A DNA stretch of 64,000 nucleotides from JAQVEM01 sp964556165 (lineage in GTDB: Bacteria > Actinomycetota > Humimicrobiia > Humimicrobiales > Humimicrobiaceae): positions 1 through 64,000 of the forward strand of contig CAZKVH010000004.1 of NCBI GenBank assembly GCA_964556165.1. Direction: 5' to 3'. Under the pieces are notes generated by a model, which did no database searches, was not told the origin of the DNA, and worked only from the letters and a program-made list of their open reading frames with translations. Shown here piece after piece: positions 43,165-51,984 of the stretch (positions within the stretch are counted from its first letter, which is position 1; every line of letters begins with the position of its first letter). A program made the position numbers and the translations under genes.

Positions 43165-44391
43165 TTGAATATTTATGAAGAAGCGCTGGAGATGCATAAA
43201 AGGAATGCGGGTAAGATTGACATAGTTAGCAAGGTAAAAACAGAAAATGAACACGACCTTTCACTTGCCTATTCTCCGGGTGTTGCAGAACCATGCAGAA
43301 TTATTTCAAAAAATCCCCGGTATTTAAATACTTATACAGCAAGAGGCAACATGATAGCGGTGGTAAGTGACGGGTCTGCAGTTCTGGGGCTTGGTAATAT
43401 CGGGGCAAGGGCAGCGCTTCCGGTTATGGAAGGTAAGTGTGTTCTTTTTAAACAATTTGGTGGAGTATCAGCTTTTCCTCTATGCATAGATAGTCAGGAT
43501 AATGAGGTGATAGTTAATACTGTAAAAATGCTTGAACCATCATTTTCGGGAATAAACCTGGAGGATATTGCGGCTCCAAGATGTTTTGAAATAGAAGAAA
43601 GATTAAAGAAAGAAACGGGGATGCTTATCTTTCATGATGACCAGCATGGAACAGCTATTGTAACAATGGCCGGATTATTTAATGCTCTGAAAGTATATAA
43701 TAAAAATATAAAAGAGGTAAAGATAGTTATAAATGGAGCAGGAGCGGCGGGTACATCTATTACTGACTTGCTGAACTATGTAGGTGTTATTAATATAATT
43801 GTATGTGATAGAAATGGAATAATATATAGAGGAAGAGGAGACTTAAACAACGCCAAGGAAAAAATAGCAGAATATACAAATCCGGACAATATCAGAGGGG
43901 GTCTCCTGGACGCAGTGGAGGATGCCGATATATTTATTGGGGTATCGACAGCAGATATTCTCTCTAAAGAAATGATAAAAAGAATGACAAAAAGCCCTGT
44001 CATATTTGCTCTCGCTAATCCCGAGCCAGAGATAAAACCCGAAATTGCAGTTAGGTGCGGGGTAAAGATTATTGCTACGGGAAGAAGTGATTACCCCAAT
44101 CAGATAAATAATGTACTGGCATTCCCCGGAGTGTTTAGAGGCGCTCTTGATTCAGGGGCTCTTGAGATAAATAAAGAAATGAAAATAGCTGCGGCAGAAG
44201 CTATCGCAAAAATAGTTGAGAATGACCTGAGAGAAGATTATATTATACCAAAACCTTTTGATAAAAGAGTTCTTCCTTCTGTTGCTGTAAGTGTCGCAAG
44301 AGCTGCAGCAGAGACCGGAATAACATGCGGCAAAGTTAATCTTGACCTTATAAGAAAAAAAGCAGAAAAGATTACAGGAAGAATTAGCTGA
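43165..44391 (+). CDS. Malic enzyme, NAD(P)-dependent (oxaloacetate-decarboxylating)
   Basis: Converts malate to pyruvate and CO2. The 408-residue short bacterial form has SLAYSPGVAEPC, GDGSAVLGLGNIG-like SDGSAVLGLGNIGA, the metal region DDQHGTAIV, the Rossmann INGAGAAGTSI and FALANPEPEI. No phosphotransacetylase domain is attached, unlike MaeB. The start is TTG at 43165, eight bases after AAAGGTG. It stands alone between the phosphatase and the sugar regulator. The product pyruvate or the reduced cofactor could feed fatty acid synthesis. Confidence 0.93.
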   Translation: MNIYEEALEMHKRNAGKIDIVSKVKTENEHDLSLAYSPGVAEPCRIISKNPRYLNTYTARGNMIAVVSDGSAVLGLGNIGARAALPVMEGKCVLFKQFGGVSAFPLCIDSQDNEVIVNTVKMLEPSFSGINLEDIAAPRCFEIEERLKKETGMLIFHDDQHGTAIVTMAGLFNALKVYNKNIKEVKIVINGAGAAGTSITDLLNYVGVINIIVCDRNGIIYRGRGDLNNAKEKIAEYTNPDNIRGGLLDAVEDADIFIGVSTADILSKEMIKRMTKSPVIFALANPEPEIKPEIAVRCGVKIIATGRSDYPNQINNVLAFPGVFRGALDSGALEINKEMKIAAAEAIAKIVENDLREDYIIPKPFDKRVLPSVAVSVARAAAETGITCGKVNLDLIRKKAEKITGRIS

Positions 44392-44470
44392 AAATTAATT
44401 TGCATTAAAACCCCTATTTTGTAAGATTTTCATCAAATTTATTAATTATAAAAAAACATTATAAATTATG

Positions 44471-44497
44471 TTGACAAATTAAGTTTATCAATATAGT
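44471..44497 (+). promoter_or_regulatory. Promoter of the ROK regulator gene
   Basis: TTGACA at 44471-44476 is perfect. TATAGT at 44492-44497 gives a 15-base spacer, and AGTATA three bases later would give 18. The gene starts 36 bases after this -10. The promoter overlaps the dyad at 44482-44506. Confidence 0.6.
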
Positions 44498-44506
44498 ATA
44501 TAAACT
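44482..44506. promoter_or_regulatory. Candidate operator for the ROK repressor
   Basis: AGTTTAT (44482-44488) and ATAAACT (44500-44506) form a perfect seven-base inverted repeat with 11 bases between. It resembles XylR operators of Gram-positive bacteria (TTAGTTTGTT ... AACAAACTAA). It covers the -10 region, the position expected for autorepression by the ROK protein encoded just downstream. Confidence 0.5.
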
Positions 44507-44532
44507 AAGTTAATAACATTTGATGCATATTA

Positions 44533-45741
44533 ATGAAACTCAGAAAACCCAAGCATATAAGAAAAATAAATACGGCATCTGTCCTTAGTATAATAAGGGA
44601 AAGCCCACTCGTAACAAAGTCAGATATTGCAAAAAAAATTAACATTTCCCAGCAAACCATCAATAAAATAGTGAAGGAACTAATGTCCAGAAAACTAGTT
44701 ATAGAAGATGGATTAAGGGAATCAACAGAGGAAGGCGGAAAAAGGCCGGTACAGTTAAAGTTTAATGAAAACGCAGGCTATATAGTCGGCGCTATGATGG
44801 GACCTAAAAAAATAAAGACAATACTCACCAATTACAATAACAATATAATGATAGAAAAGGATGTCAAGAATGACCTCCGGGCAAGCTCTGAAGCAACCAT
44901 TTCAAAAATGATAAGAATGTTTGAAGAGATGATTGATAAAACTGGTATAGATAAAAGTATGGTTCTTGGTATCGGGATAGGTGTCCCGGGAATAGTTGAT
45001 GAAAAAAATGGTATTATTCGTTTACTCCCATATATGCCTCACTGGAAGGATATAAGAATTGCAGAAATCGTAGAAGATAAAATGGGGATAAGTGTCCTTG
45101 TATGTAATGAGAACAGGGTGCGTTGCTACGGGGAAAAAATGTTCGGTATGGCAAAGGAATTTAGCGATTTTGCGGTCATTCTAACAGGATATGGTATAGG
45201 CGGTGGGTTCTCTATAGATGGCAAATGCGTAACAGGTGAGCATCTTTTCGCGGGTGAATTTGGACACATGAAATTAAGTGCCGATGGTCCTAAATGTGTC
45301 TGTGGAAATAATGGTTGTCTGAATGCACTTATAAACACCGAAAGGATTAATGAACTGATAAAAGAAAATATGGGCGCAGCTGATTATAAGAGTTCGATTC
45401 TTGTTAAAAAATTTAAAGAAAGTAATTTAAAAATTGACTCAAAAAAATTATTTGAGTGCTTCTATAATGGTGATAATCTTGCCAAAAAAATTATTGACGA
45501 AATATCATACTGGCTGGGGATAGCAATATCTATAATTGTTGCAGTTATAGACCCCGAACTAATAATAATAAGTGGAGAATACACAGCAGGTGGAGATTAC
45601 CTGATAGAGAAAGTAAAGGAAATCGCTGAAAAAAATATTTTACCTTCTGTTAAGAAGAGCATTAATATCAAATATTCTCAGTTAGGGAAAAAAGCAGGTC
45701 TGGTTGGTGTAGTTGGAATGGTTCTGGACCAATTGTTATGA
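44533..45741 (+). CDS. ROK-family transcriptional regulator (XylR/NagC type)
   Basis: Sugar-responsive repressor. A winged helix-turn-helix fills residues 10-65 (PLVTKSDIAKKINISQQTIN). The ROK sugar-kinase-like domain follows with IGIGVPGIVD, TGYGIGGGFSI and the zinc motif CVCGNNGCL. The 402 residues are typical for regulators rather than free kinases. The location before two sugar transporters, xylA and xylB suggests a XylR-like repressor sensing xylose or a related sugar. No clear ribosome site precedes ATG 44533, so the transcript may be weakly translated. Confidence 0.9.
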   Translation: MKLRKPKHIRKINTASVLSIIRESPLVTKSDIAKKINISQQTINKIVKELMSRKLVIEDGLRESTEEGGKRPVQLKFNENAGYIVGAMMGPKKIKTILTNYNNNIMIEKDVKNDLRASSEATISKMIRMFEEMIDKTGIDKSMVLGIGIGVPGIVDEKNGIIRLLPYMPHWKDIRIAEIVEDKMGISVLVCNENRVRCYGEKMFGMAKEFSDFAVILTGYGIGGGFSIDGKCVTGEHLFAGEFGHMKLSADGPKCVCGNNGCLNALINTERINELIKENMGAADYKSSILVKKFKESNLKIDSKKLFECFYNGDNLAKKIIDEISYWLGIAISIIVAVIDPELIIISGEYTAGGDYLIEKVKEIAEKNILPSVKKSINIKYSQLGKKAGLVGVVGMVLDQLL

Positions 45742-45879
45742 AAGATTATTTTGAATGAAAGTGCATGTTGTTAAAATTAGATATGCTAGAGGTAGTGAAT
45801 ATTAAAGAAAATGTTTTTAAATGGGATTTAAAGTATTAAAAGGTTTTTGAAAGATATGGAGAGAGGAAGGAATAAATAA

Positions 45880-47361
45880 TTGTTGCTGGAAGTAGAGGAT
45901 GTTGTAAAAACTTTCCCCGGTACAGTAGCACTGGACGGTGTTAATTTTAGCCTGAAAAAAGGAGAAATACATGCGATTGTAGGTGAAAATGGAGCTGGCA
46001 AATCAACACTTATGAAGATTCTATCGGGAGCCTACATAAAGGACTCTGGAAAAATAATTATTGATGGCCAAGAGACAGAAATAGGAAACTTTGATGCTGC
46101 CAGAGCTCTAGGAATAAGTATGATTTACCAGGAGCTGGAAAATATTCGGAAGCTTACAGTTGCAGAGAATATTTTTCTTGGGAAATTACCGAGGGCAAGG
46201 ATTCCAATTTTTGTTGATTTCAAAAAACTTGTCAGCGAAACAAGAAAGATACTTAAAGAATTTGATGTTGACGTAGACCCCAGAAGAAAGCTTTCTACAC
46301 TAACTACGGCAGAACAGCAGTTTATAGAAATAATTAAATCTATAACTACTAAAAATGCCAGGATTATAATTATGGACGAGCCTACGTCATCTCTTACCGA
46401 GAAAGAGGTGGGAAAATTATTCTCAATAATAAAAGAGCTTAAAAGACAGGGAGTTAGTGTAATTTACATTTCGCACAGGCTTGATGAAGTTGTAGGCATT
46501 GCTGACAGGGTGAGTGTATTTCGTGATGGCAAAAATCGTGGAGTGATAGAAAAAGGTGAATTTGATACCAATAAAATCGTGTCATTGATGATAGGGCATG
46601 AATTAAAAACTACCGGTAAGAGTGTTATTAAAAATGAAGATGTGATTTTCGAAGTTAAAAAACTATCGATAAGAAATAAAATTATTGATTTTAACATGAA
46701 GTTATTAAAAGGGGAAATCCTCGGGATAGCAGGATTGATGGGGTCAGGTAAGGATGAGCTGGTAAAAAGTATAGTTGGGCTGTGGCCCTCACAGTCAAAA
46801 GAAATTTATTTCCTTGGAAACAAAATAAAAATTAAACATCCCGCAGATGCAATAAAATACGGGATTATATATCTTCCAGAAGAGAGGAAATTGCAGTCTC
46901 TCTTTCTGGATATGAGTGTAAGCAATAATATATCTCCATTGTGGTTGTTTAATGTTGAAAAAAAATTCTTTTTAAATAGCAATAAAGAAACAGAACTGGC
47001 GAATATATATATTAGAAGATTGTCCATAAAAACACCTTCGGTTTCAACAATAGCCGTTGACCTTAGTGGGGGCAATCAGCAGAAAGTTATTTTTTCCCGT
47101 ATGTTAACGATTAAACCGAAATTAATGATTTTAAATGATCCTACAAGAGGTATAGATGTAGGCAGCAAGGAAGAAATCTACAGGATAATTAAAGAGCTCG
47201 CTTCTAACGGGACATCGATACTTGTTCTGTCTTCAGAAATTCCGGAGATAACAAAATTAGCAAATAGTGTAATTGTGTTATCAAAAGGTGAAATACGCGG
47301 TGAGTTTTCGGGTGATGATGTTACAACAAAAAATATTGTCAGGGCGGTAACGAGGGCATAG
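45880..47361 (+). CDS. Sugar ABC transporter ATP-binding protein (RbsA/XylG/MglA type)
   Basis: Double ATPase of a carbohydrate-uptake transporter of class 2. The first domain has Walker A GENGAGKST, signature LTTAEQQFIEI and Walker B IIIMDEPTSSLTE. The second has a variant Walker A (GLMGSGKDE), LSGGNQQKV and ILNDPTRGIDVG. The 493 residues are the family length. The start is TTG at 45880 (or 45883) behind GAGGAAGG. The permease gene starts at the next base after the stop. Substrate is inferred as a pentose from the xylose genes downstream. Confidence 0.93.
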   Translation: MLLEVEDVVKTFPGTVALDGVNFSLKKGEIHAIVGENGAGKSTLMKILSGAYIKDSGKIIIDGQETEIGNFDAARALGISMIYQELENIRKLTVAENIFLGKLPRARIPIFVDFKKLVSETRKILKEFDVDVDPRRKLSTLTTAEQQFIEIIKSITTKNARIIIMDEPTSSLTEKEVGKLFSIIKELKRQGVSVIYISHRLDEVVGIADRVSVFRDGKNRGVIEKGEFDTNKIVSLMIGHELKTTGKSVIKNEDVIFEVKKLSIRNKIIDFNMKLLKGEILGIAGLMGSGKDELVKSIVGLWPSQSKEIYFLGNKIKIKHPADAIKYGIIYLPEERKLQSLFLDMSVSNNISPLWLFNVEKKFFLNSNKETELANIYIRRLSIKTPSVSTIAVDLSGGNQQKVIFSRMLTIKPKLMILNDPTRGIDVGSKEEIYRIIKELASNGTSILVLSSEIPEITKLANSVIVLSKGEIRGEFSGDDVTTKNIVRAVTRA

Positions 47362-48312
47362 ATGGAAAAGAAAGATAATAAATTAGTAAATATATTAAGA
47401 AACCAATCGCAGTTGATAATATTAATTTTGCTTGTAATTGTGTTTTCCGTAACAACTCCAAGCTTTCGTACGACTGGTAATTTCTTAAATTTACTAAAAC
47501 AGGTAACAGTAATAGGGGTTATAAGCTGCGGAATGACCCTTGTTGTAATAAGCGGATGTCTTGACCTTTCTGTTGGGTCCGTTTTTTCTTTATTGAATCT
47601 TGTCTCTATCTCCTTGCAAATTAATAATAATTTTCTGGGAGTTATTATGCCGCTTGTGATAGCTGTTTTTATAGGTTTTTTTAACGGGTTTATTGTCACG
47701 AAATTTAAGGTTAATTCTATTATTGTTACCCTGGGTTCTCTTTCATTATTTTCAGGTTTAGCTCAACTGGTTACGAATGGAGCCATAATATCCGGTGTAA
47801 CAGGTACCTGGTATGGATTTATTGGTCGTGAGAAGTTATTAGGTATCCCGGTGCATGTGTATGTATTCTTTATAGTTGCTATTATATCTCAGGTTTTGCT
47901 GAGCAATACGGCTTTCGGTAGAAAAATAAAATATGTCGGAACCAATGATTCTGCTGCAGAAATTGCCGGCATAAAATCTGGAAGAGTAAGAACTATAGCA
48001 TTTATAATATCCAGTCTTTTTGTGGCCATAGCAGCATTAATTTATAGTTCGAGGATGACGACTGCAAGCCCCGTTGCTGGAGCTGGTTATGAATTTGATG
48101 CGATAACAGCTGTAGTTATTGGAGGGACAAGTCTGGCCGGTGGAAAAGGTAGTATATTCAAGACAATTATTGGAGTCTTATTGTTAGCGTTAATAGTTAA
48201 TATTCTAACTTTATATAATGTTATGTATTCTTTTCAGAATATTGTTAAAGGTATCTTAATAATAATTGCAATAATTATTGATATAAGGGTCAGGAGAAGA
48301 ATTGAAGCTTGA
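47362..48312 (+). CDS. Sugar ABC transporter permease (RbsC/XylH type)
   Basis: Membrane pore subunit with eight to ten helices over 316 residues. Family signatures are VISGCLDLSVGSVFSL near residue 70, FNGFIVTKFKVNSIIVTLG and the late TAVVIGGTSLAGGKGS. ATG at 47362 touches the ATPase stop and the gene overlaps the next permease by 11 bases, so the three are translated together. It may form a heterodimer with the second permease. Confidence 0.93.
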   Translation: MEKKDNKLVNILRNQSQLIILILLVIVFSVTTPSFRTTGNFLNLLKQVTVIGVISCGMTLVVISGCLDLSVGSVFSLLNLVSISLQINNNFLGVIMPLVIAVFIGFFNGFIVTKFKVNSIIVTLGSLSLFSGLAQLVTNGAIISGVTGTWYGFIGREKLLGIPVHVYVFFIVAIISQVLLSNTAFGRKIKYVGTNDSAAEIAGIKSGRVRTIAFIISSLFVAIAALIYSSRMTTASPVAGAGYEFDAITAVVIGGTSLAGGKGSIFKTIIGVLLLALIVNILTLYNVMYSFQNIVKGILIIIAIIIDIRVRRRIEA

Positions 48313-49246
48313 GAAAATTAGAAATTTTATAAACGAACAAAAAATATTGCTAATAATACTGGTGCTGGGAGTTTTTTTAGCATTTGATTCGGATTATTTT
48401 CTAACTTTTACGAATATAGTAAATATTTTTCATACCATATCATATGAGGGAATGATAGTAATTGGTATGGCTCTTTTAATTATTGTTGGTGAAATAGATC
48501 TTTCCGTAGGTTCTGTTATGGCATTCGGGGCAGCTCTTTCAATTATATTTCAGCCTTATGGGATTCTTACTGCAATAATTGCCGGGATTGCAGGTGGCAT
48601 TACAATTGGATTAATTAATGGCCTGATAACGACCAAGCTTAAATTACCCTCAATTGCTGTCACACTTGGCACAATGGTGTTTGTTAGCGGTGTGGTTTTT
48701 GCGATTACAAAGGAGCATACGCTAAAAGGTGCGAATGAGAATTTTGTGTTGATTACCCAGACGGAACTCTTCCGAATACCTATGCCGGTAATTGTTTTTA
48801 TAATTATGATAATTATATTTGAGATTATTTTACAGAGGACAATTATCGGAAGGCATATTTTTGCTGTAGGAGGTAATGCGATAGCAAGCAAATTTTTTGG
48901 AATTAAAGTGGATTCAGTAAGGATATTTTGCTTTATGATAACCGGTTTCCTGGCAGGTCTGGCAGGTGTGATGCTTGCAGGAAAACTAAATGTAGCGTCG
49001 GGTAGAATTGGTGAAGACAGCGCTGTTTTTGTTATTACCGCTGTTTTACTTGGAGGAATAAGTATGGAAGGAGGAGAAGGGAGTATTTCCAAGGCATTTC
49101 AGGGTATTCTACTTCTGGGCGTAATCAATAACGCAATGGTTATTTTAAAGATATCCTCTTTTATACAGGAGATGATAAGAGGACTTTTACTAATCTTGAT
49201 AGTTGTAATTGATGCAATTAGTGTGGAGAAGAAGAAATATTTGTAG
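48302..49246 (+). CDS. Sugar ABC transporter permease (RbsC/XylH type), second subunit
   Basis: Second pore subunit of 314 residues with the same signatures as the previous gene: IVGEIDLSVGSVMAFGA, INGLITTKLKLPSIAVTLG and TAVLLGGISMEGGEGS. The start is TTG at 48302 inside the end of the first permease gene, behind AGGAGA. The binding-protein gene follows after 202 bases containing a structured leader, so it may be expressed at a different level. Confidence 0.92.
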   Translation: MKLEKIRNFINEQKILLIILVLGVFLAFDSDYFLTFTNIVNIFHTISYEGMIVIGMALLIIVGEIDLSVGSVMAFGAALSIIFQPYGILTAIIAGIAGGITIGLINGLITTKLKLPSIAVTLGTMVFVSGVVFAITKEHTLKGANENFVLITQTELFRIPMPVIVFIIMIIIFEIILQRTIIGRHIFAVGGNAIASKFFGIKVDSVRIFCFMITGFLAGLAGVMLAGKLNVASGRIGEDSAVFVITAVLLGGISMEGGEGSISKAFQGILLLGVINNAMVILKISSFIQEMIRGLLLILIVVIDAISVEKKKYL

Positions 49247-49350
49247 TTTGCTTGGGCTAAAGATAATTATAAAGGTATTTAAAATGGGTTATTTAAAAAA
49301 ATGGTATGGTTAATTAATAAATATTTTATCAACTTTATAACTTTTTATAG

Positions 49351-49404
49351 AAGGAGGTGATTGAGTAAAATTTGCAGGTTTATTTGAGAGGGTTACCTTT
49401 TCAA
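49351..49404 (+). promoter_or_regulatory. Leader of first sugar-binding protein: unused strong SD and hairpin
   Basis: AAGGAGGTGA at 49351-49360, a near-perfect match to the 16S rRNA 3' end, lies 88 bases before the binding-protein start. It is followed only by a possible eight-codon TTG frame (49361-49387). TTGAGAGGG...CCTTTTCAA at 49384-49404 can form a hairpin with two wobble pairs. The binding protein has its own AAAGGAGGG site farther down. Confidence 0.35.
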
Positions 49405-49448
49405 AAAAACTCTTATATCATTCTAAACAAGAAAGGAGGGAAATATAA

Positions 49449-50498
49449 ATGAAAAGATTATCATTTTTGGTAGTAGCATTATTGGTAGTAATTTCGATGA
49501 TATCAGTATTTATATTTTCTGGATGTGAAGCAGAAGAAGCTGCAGAAGAAGCTGCAGAAGAAGTAGCAGAAGAAGTTGAAGAAGAAGCTGAAGAGGAAGC
49601 TCCTGCTGAAGAAGGAGAAAAGACTGTTGTATTGCTGAATATCGGAATGCAGTCTCCGTATCCACCTCTATATCAGGAAAATTTAGAGATGAGGCTGGGA
49701 GAGGCTGGAATAGAAATGTTCTCCTTTGATGGAGAATTCGATGCACAGTTGCAGTCAAGCCAGATGGATGACGCAATTGCCATGGATCCTGACGCAATAG
49801 TTCTTTTCCCAGTAGATTCACAGGCTCTTGCTACAGGAATCAAGAAAGCACATGACGCAGGGATAGTTGTGATCATGGGTAATGGTGCACCAGTAGAAGA
49901 GTCAGTGCCATATACAGCTTTATACTTTGGTCCTAATAATGTTGAAGAAGGTAAAGTTGCTGGAGGAGCTGCAAATGAAATACTGGCTGATGGTGGCAAC
50001 GTAGTTATAGTTGAGGGAGCTACCGGTCAGGACGCATCAATAGGAAGGACAGACGGATTTAAGGAAGTTTTGAATGATGGTATAGAAGTCCTTGCAGCAC
50101 AGCCAGCAGACTGGGTAAAAGATGAAGCTGTTCGTGTTATGTCTGACTTTATTACAAGATATGGTGATGATATTGACTTAATATGGTCACACAGTGATGA
50201 TATGGGCGCAGGTGTTGGAATTGCACTGGAGGAAGCTGGTTATGAACCCGGTGAAATTCCATCAGTATCCCTGGGTGGAAGTAAAGCAGGAATGGAATCT
50301 ATCTCAGGTGGATGGATTACACATCTGATCATCCAGTCACCTATCGATGAAACTGACCAGTTAGCACCGTTCGTTATAAAGATAGTTGAAGAAGGATGGG
50401 AAGCTGGACAGCAATGGGATCCTTACTGGAATTTTATGGAAACACCAGTTGTTGATTATGAATCTGGATCCTATGAAGCATACCTGCCTGGTTTCTAG
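49449..50498 (+). CDS. Sugar-binding lipoprotein of ABC transporter (periplasmic-binding-protein type I fold)
   Basis: A signal helix ends in the lipobox FIFSGC (cysteine 26), so the mature protein is lipid-anchored outside the cell. Residues 27-58 are an acidic Ala/Glu repeat linker. The binding domain follows with repeated Rossmann-like units (DAIVLFPVDSQALATGIKKA, VVIVEGATGQDASIGRTDGF, LIWSHSDDMGAGVGIALEEAG). The 349 residues are typical. AAAGGAGGG precedes ATG 49449. It belongs to the upstream ATPase and permeases; the substrate is probably a pentose or small glycoside. Confidence 0.93.
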   Translation: MKRLSFLVVALLVVISMISVFIFSGCEAEEAAEEAAEEVAEEVEEEAEEEAPAEEGEKTVVLLNIGMQSPYPPLYQENLEMRLGEAGIEMFSFDGEFDAQLQSSQMDDAIAMDPDAIVLFPVDSQALATGIKKAHDAGIVVIMGNGAPVEESVPYTALYFGPNNVEEGKVAGGAANEILADGGNVVIVEGATGQDASIGRTDGFKEVLNDGIEVLAAQPADWVKDEAVRVMSDFITRYGDDIDLIWSHSDDMGAGVGIALEEAGYEPGEIPSVSLGGSKAGMESISGGWITHLIIQSPIDETDQLAPFVIKIVEEGWEAGQQWDPYWNFMETPVVDYESGSYEAYLPGF

Positions 50499-50513
50499 TA
50501 GAAAACCGGGACT

Positions 50514-50543
50514 GAAGAGGGGTATTTTTAAATACCCCTCTTC
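50514..50543 (+). terminator. Strong hairpin after the first sugar-binding-protein gene, no adjacent T-tract
   Basis: A 14-base perfect inverted repeat (GAAGAGGGGTATTT with its complement, two bases between) begins 16 bases after the stop. The following bases are TACTGCTGAG rather than a run of T, so it may protect the 3' end of the mRNA rather than terminate. Confidence 0.65.
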
Positions 50544-50757
50544 TACTGCTGAGAGTTGGAAGATTATTTAATTATAATAAAAAATTTATAAAAAATCATT
50601 TTTATATTATTAATTTAAATAATTTTAAAATATTTATTATATGTTTATTAAGATTAGATTTTAAGTAATTAACAAATATAATGAATGGTCAGTTGAAAAT
50701 TAAATGATGTTTTATAAATCCAGACAGGTTTTTATTATATAAGTGAAGGAAGGAAAT

Positions 50758-51930
50758 ATGATGAATAAATTAAAAATAGGACTTGTTGGATGTGGGAATA
50801 TTTCTGATGTATATTTTCAGAATTCAAAAAAGTGGGAAGTTATGGAAATTGTTGCCTGCGCAGACAGAATCAGTGAGCGTGCCGAAGAAAAGGCAAAGAA
50901 ATATAATATTGCAAAAGCCTGTAGCGTAAAGGAGATAATGGAAGACTCCAATATAGATGTAGTTCTTAATCTCACCAATCCTCAGGCACATGCAGAGGTA
51001 TGTCTTTCTGCATTGAGAGCAGGCAAACATGCATATACCGAGAAACCTCTGGCTATTGACCTTAATGATGGAAAAGAAATGGTAAGTCTTGCCAAAAGCA
51101 AGGGGTTGTTTATTGGTTCTGCTCCTGATACTTTTTTGGGTGGTAGATTACAGACAGCAAGAAAGCTTATAGACGAAGGATGGATCGGAGAGCCTATTTC
51201 TGCTGTTGCATTCTGCGCTTTCCATGGCCATGAAGTCTGGCACCCGGATCCCGGATTTTTCTACAAAGAGGGCGCAGGACCGATGCTTGATATGGGAGTT
51301 TATTACATGACCGCACTTATTTCTTTACTCGGACCTGTAAAGAGGGTTCTTGGTAGCACCAAAAGATACTTCGATAAAAGAATCATAACCAGCCAGCCAA
51401 AGTACGGAGAAGAGATTGATGTCGATATTGATACACATATTACAGGTGTAATGGAATTTAAGAATAATGTTACTGCAACTATTATGATGAGCTTTGATGT
51501 CTGGGACCCAACTTTACCGAGGATAGAGATATACGGAAGAGAAGGCACCTTATATATGAATGACGACGACCCCTATGGAGGACCAAATATATTTGGTGGA
51601 AGTGTGAAGATAAGAAGAGGAAAGAATTCAGACTGGCTTGAATATCCGAGTAAATGCCCGAGAAGAGACCAGATGAGCCCTCTGGAAGATATACCTTTAT
51701 TGTATGATTATAGCGAAAACAGCCGTGGCGTTGGACTCGCTGATATGGTTTATGCAATTAATTCAGGGAGAAAGCACCGTGCAAACGGGGAGATGGCTTA
51801 CCATGTTCTGGAAACAATGTTTGGTTTCTTCAAATCGTCAAAGGAAGGTAAGTATTGTGATATGGAGAGTACATGTGAAAGACCTATGCCGCTAAAGATG
51901 GGTCTTCCTGAATTTGTCCTGGATGAGTAA
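50758..51930 (+). CDS. Gfo/Idh/MocA family oxidoreductase, first copy
   Basis: NAD(P)-dependent sugar dehydrogenase type. The N-terminal Rossmann domain has GLVGCGNIS, the TNPQAHAEVCLSALRAGKHA stretch and the catalytic TEKPLA lysine near residue 97. The C-terminal domain has a GPMLDMGVYYMTAL segment and ends with RANGEMAYHVLETM. About 390 residues. I chose ATG 50758, close behind GAAGGAAGG; GTG at 50743 is in frame. Its neighbours (ThuA-like, a second Gfo/Idh, TIM-barrel isomerase) suggest oxidation of a sugar or glycoside. The exact substrate is unknown. Confidence 0.92.
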   Translation: MMNKLKIGLVGCGNISDVYFQNSKKWEVMEIVACADRISERAEEKAKKYNIAKACSVKEIMEDSNIDVVLNLTNPQAHAEVCLSALRAGKHAYTEKPLAIDLNDGKEMVSLAKSKGLFIGSAPDTFLGGRLQTARKLIDEGWIGEPISAVAFCAFHGHEVWHPDPGFFYKEGAGPMLDMGVYYMTALISLLGPVKRVLGSTKRYFDKRIITSQPKYGEEIDVDIDTHITGVMEFKNNVTATIMMSFDVWDPTLPRIEIYGREGTLYMNDDDPYGGPNIFGGSVKIRRGKNSDWLEYPSKCPRRDQMSPLEDIPLLYDYSENSRGVGLADMVYAINSGRKHRANGEMAYHVLETMFGFFKSSKEGKYCDMESTCERPMPLKMGLPEFVLDE

Positions 51931-51984
51931 CAATAAGTATTGGTATCAATGTTAATTTAAGTTACACGAAAGAAAGGGATATAA

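Noticed and set aside
43030..43254. Hydrophobic 74-residue minus-strand frame before and inside the malic enzyme gene
   Set aside because: It starts within the malic enzyme gene and its hydrophobic character follows from AT-rich antisense sequence; no ribosome site is seen.
49510..49999. Leucine/serine-rich minus-strand frames opposite the binding-protein gene
   Set aside because: They are the complement of the Glu/Ala repeat codons and a well supported gene lies on the plus strand.
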